Notes: a model not told the origin generated them from the sequence alone. A DNA stretch of 64,000 nt from Chloroflexi bacterium 54-19 (GCA_001898225.1 MKTJ01000041.1:21857-85856), one strand, 5' to 3'; positions 15,985 through 26,072 are shown, numbered from the stretch's first letter. Translations and numbers: made by a program.

Positions 15985-18900
15985 GCAAAAACAAAATCTT
16001 CCATCTGGGTCTGGCCGGACTTAAGTTGGTTTTGCCCGGCCACTCTACCGCCTTCAATCAGAATACGGTGGGTAAAGGATTGTTCGTTAAACATCCGGTT
16101 ATGGCTGATAACAAATATTTGCGAAAACTTCTGAGCAATTTCTCCGTTGGTAAGCAGATTAACCAGGGCTTCCGAACGCTGGTCGTCAAAAGAGCTAAGC
16201 GGCTCATCCAGGAAAATAAAACCTGGGGTTGAACCGAGGTTTTCAGGCAATGTTGCCAGCGCAAAGGATAATCGCAAAGCCAGCGAAAATTGGTCGCGAG
16301 TGCCGCCGGAGAAAATATTTTTAGCCACATAGCGCCCGGCTAATTCATCCCAGACCTGAATCTTGTAATCTGATGTAATGTTACAATCACGGTAACGGTC
16401 CATGGTTAAAACGGGCAGTAAAAGTCGCATATAACTTATTGTCCCCGGTAAAACCTTTTCAACCATTGTCCGGCGCACGCCATCCAAGATAAATACTGCT
16501 TTTCGCCGCACTTCCAATTCGTACTTTAAGCTGGCTAACTCTGCCGAACATTCCTCAACATCAAGAGTCATTTCAATTATGTTAAGTTGAACTGCTAATT
16601 CTTTTATTTTGCGATCGGTAAGGTGTAAATCTATTTCAAGCTGGTTTTCTTGCTGTTTTAGATCTTCTTTATCCTGGATCTGGACCTGATTAAGCAGTGG
16701 GAATACACTACTGACCTTCTCAAATTCTGTTTCAAATTGTAATCCATACCAAACCAAAGTTTCGCTTATAAACTTTTGCTGTTCCTCGATATTTCGTTGG
16801 ACAGCGTTAGTGTCGGAGGCAAGCTGCCCGAGCTGCTGACCCAGGTTCTGACGCCGGTTTGTCGTTTCCGCTTCATTTAGCTGGTTTAGCGCACCCTCCA
16901 GGGAGTTCAGGATCGGCTTATAATCCTTTGATGACGGCAGAGTCGACTCCTCAAAAACCACTCCTTGCGGTAGAGGTAAAAGATTTTGCCAGGTTTGAAG
17001 GGCCCCCCGGTGCCGGTGTGAGATCTCAAGCATTAAATCTTCCTTTTTATGTTTGATGGCGGGACGATTAGCTAATTCCTGGGAAATCCGGCTTAATTTG
17101 GAATTAACCGTTCCAAGCATCTGCTGAATATCCGACGCAACAGGCCTAACTTCCAGCCCTGTTGCGGTCTTCTCTATTAGTGGTTCCCGGCCCGCTACAA
17201 AATGCTCAATATCTTTAATTCTCTGATGATTACCGGCCATCTGAGATTCGAGGTTAGTCCGGTTATGCTGGGTTAACCAATTTGTTATATTGGTCTGTTC
17301 CTGCTGCATACCTGAAAGATGCTGCCGGCGAACCTTGATAGTATCGCGCCGAGGTGGTATGCCAGCTAATTGATTGTTAAGCTGGGTCAAATGTGCGCGA
17401 ACCATTTCTCCTTCCGCCTGGGGTTGGCCTTGTTCGAGGGGTAGATCTAAATCATTTCCCAAAGCTTGGATAAGGCGGGTTAAGTCATTTATTTGGGCTG
17501 CCTGACCGGTTGATTCTAATTTTTCCAGTTCGAGGACAGTCTGCCCGAAACCCGGATGAGTTTTAAGTAATTCCTGTTTGGTTGTCCAGGTTGCACGGGC
17601 CGCCGCCAGGTGCTGATCAGCCTGGGCTTTTTTAGTAAGAGCCGTTTCAACTTCCTGGCGAAGGAGCGTTATATCAAGGCGACCGGGTAAATCCTGGCGT
17701 AAAATGTTCAACCGGGCTATAGCCTGCTGGTAATTCTGGGGAATAGAGGCCCCAAGTTGTTTTAAGGCGACGTGGGCTTCATTATTTCTGAACTGGCTGC
17801 CGCCAGTTGCAGCTCTGGCTGCGCTTGCGGCCTTAAGCTGTATTTCGGACTGCTTTGCGGCTTCCAACGAGGAGCGGGCGGCTTCAAGTTGGCGGCGTCT
17901 TTGTGATTGGGTGGAAACCTGAGAGGCGCTAATTATACCGAGTATTATAGCGATAAGCAGGAAAACTGCCCCCGGGGTAAAACCCACAACAATACAAACA
18001 AGTCCCAGTAAACCAGCCGCCCCAGCTAGACCTCCGGTTAAACCGATTTTTGTTTTACCCGCGTCAAATACTTTCTGTTGGGCTGCTACACTTTGAGTAG
18101 CTTCAAGTACACTCCGGTTAGCATCTGCTAATTCAGCCTGCTCCCGGCCCTGCCCATTAAGCTCATTAAACCCTTGAGTTAACTTCTCCAGGGCTTCAAT
18201 TTCAGTACCTGCATTAAGAGTACGCCGAGCTTCCTGGTAATTTATTTCAGCAGCGTCTACCTCAGACTGACAGGTCCTAACATCTTCCTCTGCTTGAGAA
18301 GTGTCCTTGCTAAGTCTTTCAAAGCTGTCTTGGCGATCCCGGCTTTGGTGTTCTTTTTCCAGAGAAATATTCAGCTCTCTTTGTAAATTAGCGCGGTCGG
18401 TTAAAAAGCCAAGCAATTTTTCAATTTTTTCTAATCTTGGCTCCTGTTCGGCTACTCCTGCCTCAGCTTCCTTTTCTTCAGCCGACACACGGTTGGTAAG
18501 GTCGTTTAATTCAGATTCCTCCCGGGAAATATCACGCGTTATACCGGTAAGTTGGTTTTCGCGTTCGGTTATATTCCTTAACTCACTTTGCAGGTTATCG
18601 CCTTCTCTTAAAAGAGCATCTTTTTCTGACTGCCGACTGGCCAGTTCTTCTAAATCCTCATACAATTTAATCAAGGCCTCCTGCCGCTTTTCAAGGTCAG
18701 GCTTTAAAACATTTTCCTGGTAATCTAACCCGGCCAGATCTTCCTCAAGATTTACCGCCTCTTTTTCAAGCCGCTCAATCTCTTCAACCTTATAAGAGAG
18801 CTTAACTACAACTTCCCTGACCTCGCGAACGTTTTTGACCTTTACGAGTTGGTCATCCAGAACTTTTAGCTGGCTTTGAATTTCTTGCTGCCTGGCCCTC

Positions 18901-19634
18901 AGGTTTCTTAAATATTCCTCTTGAGCTGTAATATTCGCAAAGGCGATAAGTAGCTCGATAGCAGTAAGTTTAAGGCGCGTTTCGGCCAGGTTGCGTTCGA
19001 TGAGTGGGAGGGAAGCCTGCAGTTGAGCTAGCTGTAAACGATATTCCGCCTGGCGGACTTCTTCCTCGGCCTGGCGGCTCACTTTGAATTGCTCCTGTAA
19101 GTACTGCAACTTATCAAGGTTTAATAATCTCTCAAGGGTAGCTCTACGGTCGGCAGTACCCAGTTGCTCAAGCCGATCCAACTTTTTTTGTTCAACAAAA
19201 CAAGAATTTAATAAAGCTTCTTTATCCAGCCCCCCTAATTCTTGAACCACCCGCCGGTTTACGGCCGTTTGAGTTGAAACCGTTTCAGCAGGTAATCCGG
19301 GCCGTATTATTGTCAAAGTAGCTTCTGTGGTTCGTCCGCGGTGTAAAGTCCTGTTAATCTTTAGGATCGTTTCTGAAATTTCCAATTCCAGGATAACAAT
19401 AGCCTTGGAGGCCTGGTAATTTATGGCGCTTTCAATCCTGCCTCCAGCCCGCCCATTACCTTCCTCGGTAACAAGAGGCTCCCCATACAAGGCAAAATAG
19501 ACAGTTTCAAAAAGGGTTGATTTTCCTGCTTCGTTCAAACCCTCAATTAATATGCTGGCTTGTCGAGGAAACGACAAATCAATATCTTTAAGAGACTTAT
19601 AATTGGTTACTTTCAACCTCGAAAGAATAATCAT
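15981..19634 (-). CDS. Rad50/SbcC/YhaN-like coiled-coil ATPase with a membrane hairpin
   Basis: A 1217-residue SMC-like ATPase. Walker A is GLNEAGKST near residue 37; the signature FSGGTRDQFSLAL and Walker B FIFLDEPLSSFDDQ are at the C-terminus. Between them are two long coiled coils. At the apex (about residues 525-565), where Rad50 has a CxxC zinc hook, this protein has a hydrophobic hairpin (GLLGLVCIVVGFTPGAVFLL, then IAIILGIIS) and no CxxC pair. A transmembrane insertion of this kind is known in Bacillus YhaN-type proteins. It probably pairs with the Mre11-like protein; the two genes are convergent and overlap by 4 bases at their stops, leaving no room for a terminator between them. Confidence 0.85.
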   Translation of the reverse strand: MIILSRLKVTNYKSLKDIDLSFPRQASILIEGLNEAGKSTLFETVYFALYGEPLVTEEGNGRAGGRIESAINYQASKAIVILELEISETILKINRTLHRGRTTEATLTIIRPGLPAETVSTQTAVNRRVVQELGGLDKEALLNSCFVEQKKLDRLEQLGTADRRATLERLLNLDKLQYLQEQFKVSRQAEEEVRQAEYRLQLAQLQASLPLIERNLAETRLKLTAIELLIAFANITAQEEYLRNLRARQQEIQSQLKVLDDQLVKVKNVREVREVVVKLSYKVEEIERLEKEAVNLEEDLAGLDYQENVLKPDLEKRQEALIKLYEDLEELASRQSEKDALLREGDNLQSELRNITERENQLTGITRDISREESELNDLTNRVSAEEKEAEAGVAEQEPRLEKIEKLLGFLTDRANLQRELNISLEKEHQSRDRQDSFERLSKDTSQAEEDVRTCQSEVDAAEINYQEARRTLNAGTEIEALEKLTQGFNELNGQGREQAELADANRSVLEATQSVAAQQKVFDAGKTKIGLTGGLAGAAGLLGLVCIVVGFTPGAVFLLIAIILGIISASQVSTQSQRRRQLEAARSSLEAAKQSEIQLKAASAARAATGGSQFRNNEAHVALKQLGASIPQNYQQAIARLNILRQDLPGRLDITLLRQEVETALTKKAQADQHLAAARATWTTKQELLKTHPGFGQTVLELEKLESTGQAAQINDLTRLIQALGNDLDLPLEQGQPQAEGEMVRAHLTQLNNQLAGIPPRRDTIKVRRQHLSGMQQEQTNITNWLTQHNRTNLESQMAGNHQRIKDIEHFVAGREPLIEKTATGLEVRPVASDIQQMLGTVNSKLSRISQELANRPAIKHKKEDLMLEISHRHRGALQTWQNLLPLPQGVVFEESTLPSSKDYKPILNSLEGALNQLNEAETTNRRQNLGQQLGQLASDTNAVQRNIEEQQKFISETLVWYGLQFETEFEKVSSVFPLLNQVQIQDKEDLKQQENQLEIDLHLTDRKIKELAVQLNIIEMTLDVEECSAELASLKYELEVRRKAVFILDGVRRTMVEKVLPGTISYMRLLLPVLTMDRYRDCNITSDYKIQVWDELAGRYVAKNIFSGGTRDQFSLALRLSFALATLPENLGSTPGFIFLDEPLSSFDDQRSEALVNLLTNGEIAQKFSQIFVISHNRMFNEQSFTHRILIEGGRVAGQNQLKSGQTQMEDFVFA

Positions 19635-20377
19635 CTTCTTCTACTCTTCTAATTTTAATTTTTTAGATGTTCAGGCAGATAACCATGGGCCGTAACTGTT
19701 TAGGCAACCTACTTTAGTTATTCCACAAAGATTTATCTTATCCGACATTTGAGAAAGTATTTCTCTTTATCAGCAAAGTGTTTTGAGTAAGCTTGTTATT
19801 TTTACTGTTTAAATTCTTTTTAAATTTAGTTCTTTATGATTTATTTGCATGTTTATTTAATAATATATTTATTTTAACAACATTTCCGGAAAGTGTAAAC
19901 CCCCTCTCCTTCATTTATCCCAAATTTGATCAAGTCTATAAGGGCAGTCTTATTAAAACTGGATTTAATATTCTTAAAATATAAGAGAAAGTTATTCGGT
20001 CCACAATATGTCGGGAATCCATAAAATACTCGGAATAGTTAGAGGTAAGGGGGTATATAGATTAGTTGTAATTAGAGAATTCATCAAAATATCAATGCGA
20101 AAAGTTATCAATCCGCTTTCAAAAACGGTTTGTAATAACCGCTACTAACCAAAGAAGTTAACAACTCCCCTTTCAAGGGTAAATACATTGCAGGACTGGT
20201 ATCGGTTTTAGGGTTCTCATATATCAAAGCGTGGTTTTAGTCCGGGTGAAACCGGTAATTCATAATGTACCTCGTAATCACTTGTACATTGCTATTGATG
20301 AAATAAATCAGGTTTCAATTGAACCATTCTTAGTTTTCAACCGTTTGTACGATTCTAAATCTGGATTTTGGATTTGA
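19635..20377. other. AT-rich intergenic stretch
   Basis: About 740 bases between divergent genes, so it should contain promoters for the Rad50-like gene (left) and the sigma factor (right). A 63-codon + strand frame at 19793-19984 is low-complexity Phe/Leu/Asn and looks accidental. No RNA gene or strong hairpin was recognised. Confidence 0.5.
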
Positions 20378-21193
20378 GTGAAAAATATGCAAGATAATAA
20401 CCAGGTTTCGGTAACCGCTTTTGTAAAGTCAGTTATGCAGCAAATGAATCTTGACCAACCTTGTTTGAGTGGTTTTTTTGATTTTGAAAAAATTGAACAA
20501 AATGCAAATACAATTTTTGTTGCTGAGCAGAATATCCTGTTAGGAACTTCTATAACTTACACTGAAGCCGTAAAAAAGATGGTTTTCCGGGCTTTAAACG
20601 TTGAAATCTACCAAGCTCTCCGGAAATCGGACAACTTGCCGCTTTTAGCCTGGCTTAGTCAATACCTTTTGGCAGGGCTTCATAAGATTAGCAAAGATAC
20701 TAATAATTCTGAAGATGCCGTTCAGGAAGCTCTTGAAATTATTTTAACAAAACTGGATACACTAAAACAACCGGAAAGTTTCCTTTATTGGGCGCTACAA
20801 ATCGTTCGCAATGCTTTAATAAAACACTATCGTAAAGAGGCAAGCAGTGTTAAAATACAAGAGCATTTAGTTAGCAACTACAATAATGAAACACTGGACT
20901 TAGCAGAGTCTTATCTAAATCAGGAGTTACGCAAGATATTACTCCATCATATTAACAACTTGCGTCCTACCAAAAATACCGAAATTCATCAATTCATTTT
21001 GATGAACTATTATTTTAACGGTTATACGGTCGAACAAATCGCTATAAAGCTTAAAATCTCCAACCAAAAAGTTTCTCACTTATTGGATGAAGCTCATAAG
21101 CGTTTACGCAATGACTCCCAATTAATACAAAAGTTGGAAGATTGGAAAAGGGAAGGTCCATACAAGTTAGATAGATCCAGGCTCGGTCCTTAG
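20378..21193 (+). CDS. Sigma-70 family RNA polymerase sigma factor
   Basis: A 271-residue sigma factor. Residues ~115-165 match region 2 (SEDAVQEALEIILTKLD, then FLYWALQIVRNALIKHYRKEAS), and residues ~205-250 match region 4 (LMNYYFNGYTVEQIAIKLKI, then SHLLDEAHKRLRND, an HTH for the -35 element). An N-terminal extension of about 90 residues is longer than in typical ECF factors. The frame starts at a GTG (20378), and an ATG three codons later is an equally good start. A small Cys-rich gene follows 33 bases downstream and may be its anti-sigma factor. Its AT content is higher than that of the 5-16 kb island. Confidence 0.8.
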   Translation: MKNMQDNNQVSVTAFVKSVMQQMNLDQPCLSGFFDFEKIEQNANTIFVAEQNILLGTSITYTEAVKKMVFRALNVEIYQALRKSDNLPLLAWLSQYLLAGLHKISKDTNNSEDAVQEALEIILTKLDTLKQPESFLYWALQIVRNALIKHYRKEASSVKIQEHLVSNYNNETLDLAESYLNQELRKILLHHINNLRPTKNTEIHQFILMNYYFNGYTVEQIAIKLKISNQKVSHLLDEAHKRLRNDSQLIQKLEDWKREGPYKLDRSRLGP

Positions 21194-21226
21194 GTTTTTT
21201 GTTATATATTTAATATACTTACCAAT

Positions 21227-21538
21227 ATGATTTACAAAAATGCCCTTCGTATTATTAAAAAATATCGGAAAGACCGCCAGTTCACCACTCAATACCAAGC
21301 CGCTCTGGCTTATTTCGCATCCAAGCCACAAATAATTGAAAAACTTGACCCTCTTCTTCAAACTTTAATCCAACCGGGAGGCATTTCCTGCGAAGATTGT
21401 AAAGCTTTAATTCCTCTGATCTTATCAGATATCCCACTTATACCAGAAAAGCAGATTGCTTTTACACAACATATAACCAACTGCCCTGATTGTAATCTTG
21501 AATTTAACGAATTAAAAAGGATGGGTCAGGAATTTTAA
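21227..21538 (+). CDS. Small zinc-finger (zf-HC2-like) protein, possible anti-sigma factor
   Basis: A 103-residue protein with CEDC at about residue 46 and HITNCPDC near residue 86. The H-x3-C-x2-C unit is the zinc-binding signature of zf-HC2 anti-sigma factors. There is no membrane helix, so it would be a soluble anti-sigma of the ZAS type. It lies 33 bases after a sigma-factor gene on the same strand. No clear ribosome-binding site precedes the ATG, so translation may be coupled. The N-terminal 40 residues are basic and helical. Role inferred from the motif and position. Confidence 0.6.
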   Translation: MIYKNALRIIKKYRKDRQFTTQYQAALAYFASKPQIIEKLDPLLQTLIQPGGISCEDCKALIPLILSDIPLIPEKQIAFTQHITNCPDCNLEFNELKRMGQEF

Positions 21539-21680
21539 GGCTTAATGAGTAACCACAGGTTTTTATAAGTTTACAATATTCCTCACAAGAGAGTTATTAT
21601 CAGGTTATAAACAACGATCGCCAGTCCATTTGGTTTTGCTAATGACCATCTTATCTCCTTCAAAACTCCTTAACTCAAAA

Positions 21681-22058
21681 TTATTTATCCAGTTGTTGAA
21701 GTATTATCTTGCTAGCTTGTATTAACTTATTCCGGTTAGCTTCTCTACAGTCAATATATTGGATAATTTGCATGTAACTGGGTAGATTTACCGTATATAA
21801 ATATATTGGTATAAATACGCCATTATTTGAGGTACGATTACGAATAAGGGCCATATTAAACTCTTCCTTACAGACTGCCGAAGACACATAAGGCGATGAA
21901 TACATTGCTACAATTAAGCGACAATCGTCTATGGCCTCATATATTTCTTGTTACCAAGCCATCCCAGGCGATAAATGATGCTGATCTAAGAATATTCGGA
22001 TATTAGGCCTTGTTTTTCTAATTTCTTCAATAAGAAACTATAATGGCGTAGCAAAATC
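21681..22058 (-). pseudogene. Broken TIR-domain gene
   Basis: Read on the minus strand across two in-frame stops, this is a TIR domain: DFATPL, stop (22038-22040), FLIEEIRKTRPNIRIFLDQH, then HLSPGMAW, stop (21951-21953), QEIYEAIDDCRLIVAMYSSP, then YVSSAVCKEEFNMAL. FLDQHHLSPGMAW-QEIYEAIDDCRLI matches the TIR BB-loop and C-D region, and the S-x-x-C-x-x-E box is present. The last 74 codons remain open to TAA at 21681. The N-terminal end is cut by the left end of an IS3 element at 22059. TIR proteins hydrolyse NAD or build signalling nucleotides in defence; this copy is dead. Confidence 0.7.
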
Positions 22059-23299
22059 AGACAATCGGTGAAGGTCGAATTGGGTATATAATGACGATTA
22101 TGACAACACCCAGGAAGAAATATTCACCGGCTTTCAAAGCCCAATTAGTCCAGGAACTCCTCAAAGAGGAGTAAACTCTGACCCAAATTGCCTCCAAACA
22201 TGGTGTTCATCCGACCCAGTTACGACGCTAGCGCGAAGCCGCCTTAACGGCAATGACTGCAAATTTCACCGATGAAGCCCAGTTTCAAAAACACTTGGCA
22301 ACTATCACTGAGCAGCACGACCGTGAAAAAGAAAAACTCCCCGCCGAAATTGGTAAGCTAACCACCCAATTTAACTGGTTGAAAAAAAAGCTGAAAGTGT
22401 TGGTATCTCGACCTAACCGGATGAAGTTAGTCGAACAAGAAAAAAGTGAACTGGCCCTTTCAATGTAAGCTACCCTACTGGAAATATCTCGGTCGAGCCT
22501 TTATTACCACAAAGCCGACCCGAGAGAATGGGAAATTGAACTTAAACGGCGAATTGATCTGATCTATACCGACTTCCCTTTTACGGCTCACTACCGTTCA
22601 ACTTGGCCAGAGTGGTTTTATGGTTAACCGCCGGACGGTCCAACGGTTTATGTGACAAATGCGCTTGGAAGCTATCGCACCAGGACCAAATCTTTCAAAA
22701 TGCAACCACGAGCACAAGGGTTATCCCTATTTGTTGCGCAATGTTGAACCTGGTTATCCAAGCCATGTCTGGGGAATCGATATTACTTATTTACCGTTTC
22801 GAAAGCGCTGGGCTTATCTGGTAGCAGTGCTCGATTGGTACAGCCGCTATGTTGTTAGCTGGGAAGTAAGTCAAAGTCTCGAACAACCTTTTGTAACGAG
22901 AGCAGCCGAACGAGCTCTGAAAAGAGCGCATCCAGTTATTTTCAACAGCGATCAGGGTAGTCACTTTACCAGCCCACAATACACCAAGCTGATAGAAGCA
23001 GCCGGTAGCAAGGTCAGCATGGATGGTAAAGGTCGGGTGCTAGACAACATTTTCACCGAAAGACTTTGGCGAGCAATAAAGTGGGAGAATATTTACCTGG
23101 CTGATTATGCCAACACTATTGAAGCAGAAAATAGTCTACAAGATTATTTCGACTTCTATAATAATCGTCGACCGCATCAGTCGCTTGATTACCAGCCACC
23201 AAGCCGGATTTACTTCGGTTAAGGCGGCTAACAAAAGACAACAAACATTATTCGATTAGTAAGGAGCAAAGTACCTTAAACGAGCTTAACTGACTGTCT
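22059..23299 (+). mobile_element. Decayed IS3-family insertion sequence
   Basis: A 1241-base element bounded by imperfect inverted repeats at 22059-22077 and 23281-23299 (15 of 19 positions match; outer sequence AGACA). It encodes an orfA/orfB-type transposase with several stops. The left end abuts the broken TIR gene. The right end directly abuts the target duplication of the ISL3 element. No direct repeat of its own can be recognised because both flanks have been rearranged. Confidence 0.75.
22091..23222 (+). pseudogene. IS3-family transposase (orfA + orfB), degenerate
   Basis: OrfA begins MTIMTTPRKKYSPAFKAQLV but has TAA at 22172-22174 and TAG at 22229-22231. It continues as a helical leucine-zipper-like part. 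OrfB follows with further breaks, including a stop after WPEWFYG. The last part is open and holds an integrase core: WGIDITYLPF, then NSDQGSHFTS, then TERLWRAIKWE, giving the three acidic DDE positions, and the standard end NNRRPHQSLDYQPP. The core survives, but the 5' half cannot be translated as one protein, so transposition is not expected. Confidence 0.8.
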
Positions 23300-23307
23300 T
23301 GACTTCG
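23300..23307. repeat. Left target-site duplication of the ISL3 element
   Basis: TGACTTCG, identical to 25114-25121 on the other side of the element. Eight bases is the usual ISL3 duplication length. Confidence 0.9.
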
Positions 23308-25113
23308 GGTTCTTCCGCAGCTTTAGTGCTGAACAAACAATCAGGCTGCACCCAAAACTTTCTGCTTCAATAATTCAAAGCTGCCACGACCATACAGAGT
23401 GCGTTTAATCAGCTTAAGCCGATTGACTTCACCTTCCACTGGACCGTTACTCCATTTGAGGCTAAAACCAGCCTGTATTGCCCCATATTCTCGCCGTAAT
23501 CCTTCCGCAAAGGTTTGTAAATCTACCACCTCACTTTGCTCGCACTTTTCCAGCCAGTCTTCTAAACGCTCGGGGTTACGCTCCCGGATCATTTGTAGAA
23601 ATTCGTTGTTTAACTCTTCTAAAACCTTTAGCTGAGGTTCTTCGCCAATAAAGGAAATCCACTTCTTCTCCATCCTACTAAGCTTTTCCTGCCTCTTAAG
23701 ATATAACCAAACCAGATTACGCGGAGCCGGTAATGCTTCAAGCTGGTTCTCTTCAATTGGTAACATGGGTAATGGCTCAATTTTTCGGTAGGCTTCACCT
23801 TCCTCTAGCTCCCCGTTGGATTTTAACCGGTTCTTTTCCCGCTCGGAAAGTAACCGACCAGGTTGTTCCCGGTACAAGCTTACCCAGCTTTTTACTGGTT
23901 TGTAACTGCCAGTAAAGCCCATTTCTACCAATTCTCGCCATAGCTCTTTAGCATTATGACATCCTTCTAGCCACCGTTTTTGTAAATGAGTTAAGTATGG
24001 ATCAATAATTTGCCTGACCCGTCTTTTCTCAATTGGAGCTGGTGGATCTTTAAGTGATTGGTATTTGCGCACAGTCATTCGGCTCATTTGAAGTTGCTGG
24101 GCAATTTGTAAGATATTGTAGCCCTGCTCTTCTAATCTTTTTACCGCATCGTAACGGGCGGTTCTCCTGTCTCTGGCAGCTTTGGCAGCTACCCTTTGAT
24201 TGGCACTTGTTTTCTGATTGCGCCTGGTAGTAATTAGTAACCCACTTTCTTTCAAGCGTTGCATCAAGGCCGTATAGTTGCGCTGAAATATACGTTCAAG
24301 AACTTCTTTCCAGTTCTTAATTATGTGCCAGCGATCTGCTACCTGCACCGCTTTAGGGGCACCTTGGGAAATGGCGTAGGTATATTCGGTTGAACGATCT
24401 CGGCTAACAATTTCTACTTCGGGATGAAGTTTTAACCAGCTAATGAAGCTTTTAGCAGTGCGGTCAGCTAAAAGGTCAATTGGTCGATGCTCTACTAAAT
24501 CCACAATAATGGTGCCGTAGCGTTGCCCTCGCCGAAAAGCAAAGTCGTCTACACCAATAACTTTGGGGGCAGGTGTAGCAGATTTTGAAGGTATAATCTG
24601 TTTGGTGAGACGAAGTAATGTATCTGAACTTACCCGTCCCAGGTGTAAATTCTTAAGTAATTTAGAGGTTAACTGAGCGCTGAGATTCATGGCAAGAATT
24701 CTCAAAGAATGATTCAACCGTTCGGAACGTTGAGCATAAGGTGCAATTATTTCCAGCCGTTCAGCAAATGTTTTCTTAGGGCAACTTGGATTAGTGCAGC
24801 GAAACCGGCGTACTGTCAGCCTCATTTCTACTTGTTTGTCGCTAATCGGCAAGTCTTGGGGCTGGCGAAAGTAATAGCTATGAACTTGATAGGATGACTT
24901 ATTACAAGCGGGACACATTGCATTGGGCGCAACAGCATGAGCAAAAACAACCATTTTATCGTTCAAAGTGTAAATTCGACTGATAACAAAACCTGGCAAT
25001 TCAAAAGGAACCGCTAACAATCTTTATTCTTCCTCACTTTTAGGCATTTTGAAGGTTTCAGTAACTATATATACGTTGCTGAGTTTCATTTGCACTAAAG
25101 CTGCGGAAGAACC
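23308..25113 (-). mobile_element. Intact ISL3-family insertion sequence
   Basis: A 1806-base element with perfect 21-base terminal inverted repeats at 23308-23328 and 25093-25113 (outer end GGTTCTTCCGCAG) and an 8-base target duplication TGACTTCG on both sides. It carries one intact transposase gene. It sits directly against the right end of the older IS3 element and within the toxin-like remnant. Perfect ends and duplication mean a recent insertion. Confidence 0.92.
23341..25020 (-). CDS. ISL3-family transposase
   Basis: A 559-residue transposase. The N-terminus has a zinc-ribbon (CPAC, then C-x4-CPKK) and an HTH. The DDE domain follows: GVDDFAFRRGQRYGT for the first Asp, VADRWHIIKN for the second and SNGPVEGEVNRLKLIKR for the catalytic Glu. 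Between the second Asp and the Glu is an insertion with an HTH (GYNILQIAQQLQMSRMTVRKY), which makes it longer than small ISL3 transposases of about 400-430 residues. All acidic residues and the frame are intact. The start at 25020 lies just inside the right inverted repeat. Confidence 0.93.
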   Translation of the reverse strand: MLAVPFELPGFVISRIYTLNDKMVVFAHAVAPNAMCPACNKSSYQVHSYYFRQPQDLPISDKQVEMRLTVRRFRCTNPSCPKKTFAERLEIIAPYAQRSERLNHSLRILAMNLSAQLTSKLLKNLHLGRVSSDTLLRLTKQIIPSKSATPAPKVIGVDDFAFRRGQRYGTIIVDLVEHRPIDLLADRTAKSFISWLKLHPEVEIVSRDRSTEYTYAISQGAPKAVQVADRWHIIKNWKEVLERIFQRNYTALMQRLKESGLLITTRRNQKTSANQRVAAKAARDRRTARYDAVKRLEEQGYNILQIAQQLQMSRMTVRKYQSLKDPPAPIEKRRVRQIIDPYLTHLQKRWLEGCHNAKELWRELVEMGFTGSYKPVKSWVSLYREQPGRLLSEREKNRLKSNGELEEGEAYRKIEPLPMLPIEENQLEALPAPRNLVWLYLKRQEKLSRMEKKWISFIGEEPQLKVLEELNNEFLQMIRERNPERLEDWLEKCEQSEVVDLQTFAEGLRREYGAIQAGFSLKWSNGPVEGEVNRLKLIKRTLYGRGSFELLKQKVLGAA

Positions 25114-25275
25114 TGACTTCGTAACCCACCATAAAATTAGTCGGTAGCCCATTTCTGGACCACCGCCCTTCGAAAAGCGAGCAGTATAGCCCGGCAAGTC
25201 CTGGCCGAACCGTAGTCGGCCAGCCTCTGTGTGGCCGGAAACCAACCCGTCAGCCTCAAGGACCCCCGGCTGGTT
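25114..25275 (-). pseudogene. Truncated RelE/HigB-like toxin remnant
   Basis: On the minus strand, after TAA at 25276-25278, an open stretch encodes GQDLPGYTARFSKGGGPEMG, then YRLILWWVTKSG before it runs into the ISL3 end. The Gly-rich turn followed by GYRLILWWV resembles the core strand of RelE/ParE/HigB toxins. The rest of the gene is missing: past the ISL3 element the sequence is the IS3 end. It is a dead remnant. The toxin call is tentative and based on a short match. Confidence 0.4.
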
Positions 25276-25640
25276 TTATGAAGAGATTTGAAACTGTGTT
25301 ATCCCAAAAAAGGGAATAGCCAAAAATCACTGATTTATAGCATCATCGCACTTTTGTCACTATGTTAATACAAGCCACTATTTTTATGTAAAGTAAGCAT
25401 GTAAAAGAGAATAATTCTGGTTTATGGAGGCAATTAAAAGAACAAAAGGGTTAGTGAAAGAAATCCAATGAATTCCAAAACTCTTGCTCCCAGGGAGTAT
25501 GTACCAGGCCGGTAAAAGAAAATAGTGAGTTTTCAGGGTGCCACAAGGCTACCGGCGCTGGCCCGAGCCTTGACCCGAATTAAGATTAGTATGACCTGAA
25601 GGGCAAAAAACAAAAAAATCAAACTATAATAAATTCCCAA
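25276..25640. other. Non-coding stretch between mobile-element scars
   Basis: No gene seen. AT-rich, with only very short frames (the longest plausible is about 15 codons). It lies between the toxin remnant and the IS6 remnant and is probably insertion debris. Confidence 0.5.
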
Positions 25641-26072
25641 CCCGAATTCTTTTTGCCGCATTATTACTGGGCAATTGACAACCGGGGCCGACTGGTAGTA
25701 ACAACTATTTCAGAAGTTCGAGGCCTCGACACGGCTGAACGTTTCTTCAAAATAGCGGTTGAAACAAGCAGATCCGGGTCTGAAAAGGTTACAACAATTA
25801 AGGGCTACAACAAATAAAGAAGTGGTGCATCCGAAAGCCATAAACAATTTTGGGGGAAGCACGTTAAAGCACCTAATAATTCACTATTAAGTAACAGGCT
25901 TGAGCAAGTACATAGAGGGAGCAAGCCGCAGACTAAGCCGAGGCAGGAATTCAAGCGCCAGACCAGGGCGTTCAGGTATATTTGTGATTTCCATATAGCC
26001 CGCGGTTATTTCAGAGAAAGAGAATTTCGCAACGACTGCGGTAACAGCGATGAACCGGAAAGTGCATATTAA
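25641..26072 (+). pseudogene. IS6-family transposase remnant
   Basis: The + strand reads HYYWAIDNRGRLVVTT, then LDTAERFFKIAV and EKVTTIKGYNK, a stop (25815-25817), then in the same frame NRLEQVHRGSKPQTKPRQEF and FRYICDFHIARGYF. This matches the IS6/IS26 pattern of Y-R-A-I-D followed by A-x-x-FF, EKVTTD, and N-R-x-EQ-x-HR-x-x-K-x-x-x-x-P-x-x-x-F near the catalytic Glu. The first DDE Asp and the N-terminal HTH are not found, so it is a decayed copy. No inverted repeats were located. Confidence 0.65.

Noticed and set aside
19793..19984. 63-codon Phe/Leu/Asn-rich frame
   Set aside because: AT-rich chance frame without a ribosome-binding site.
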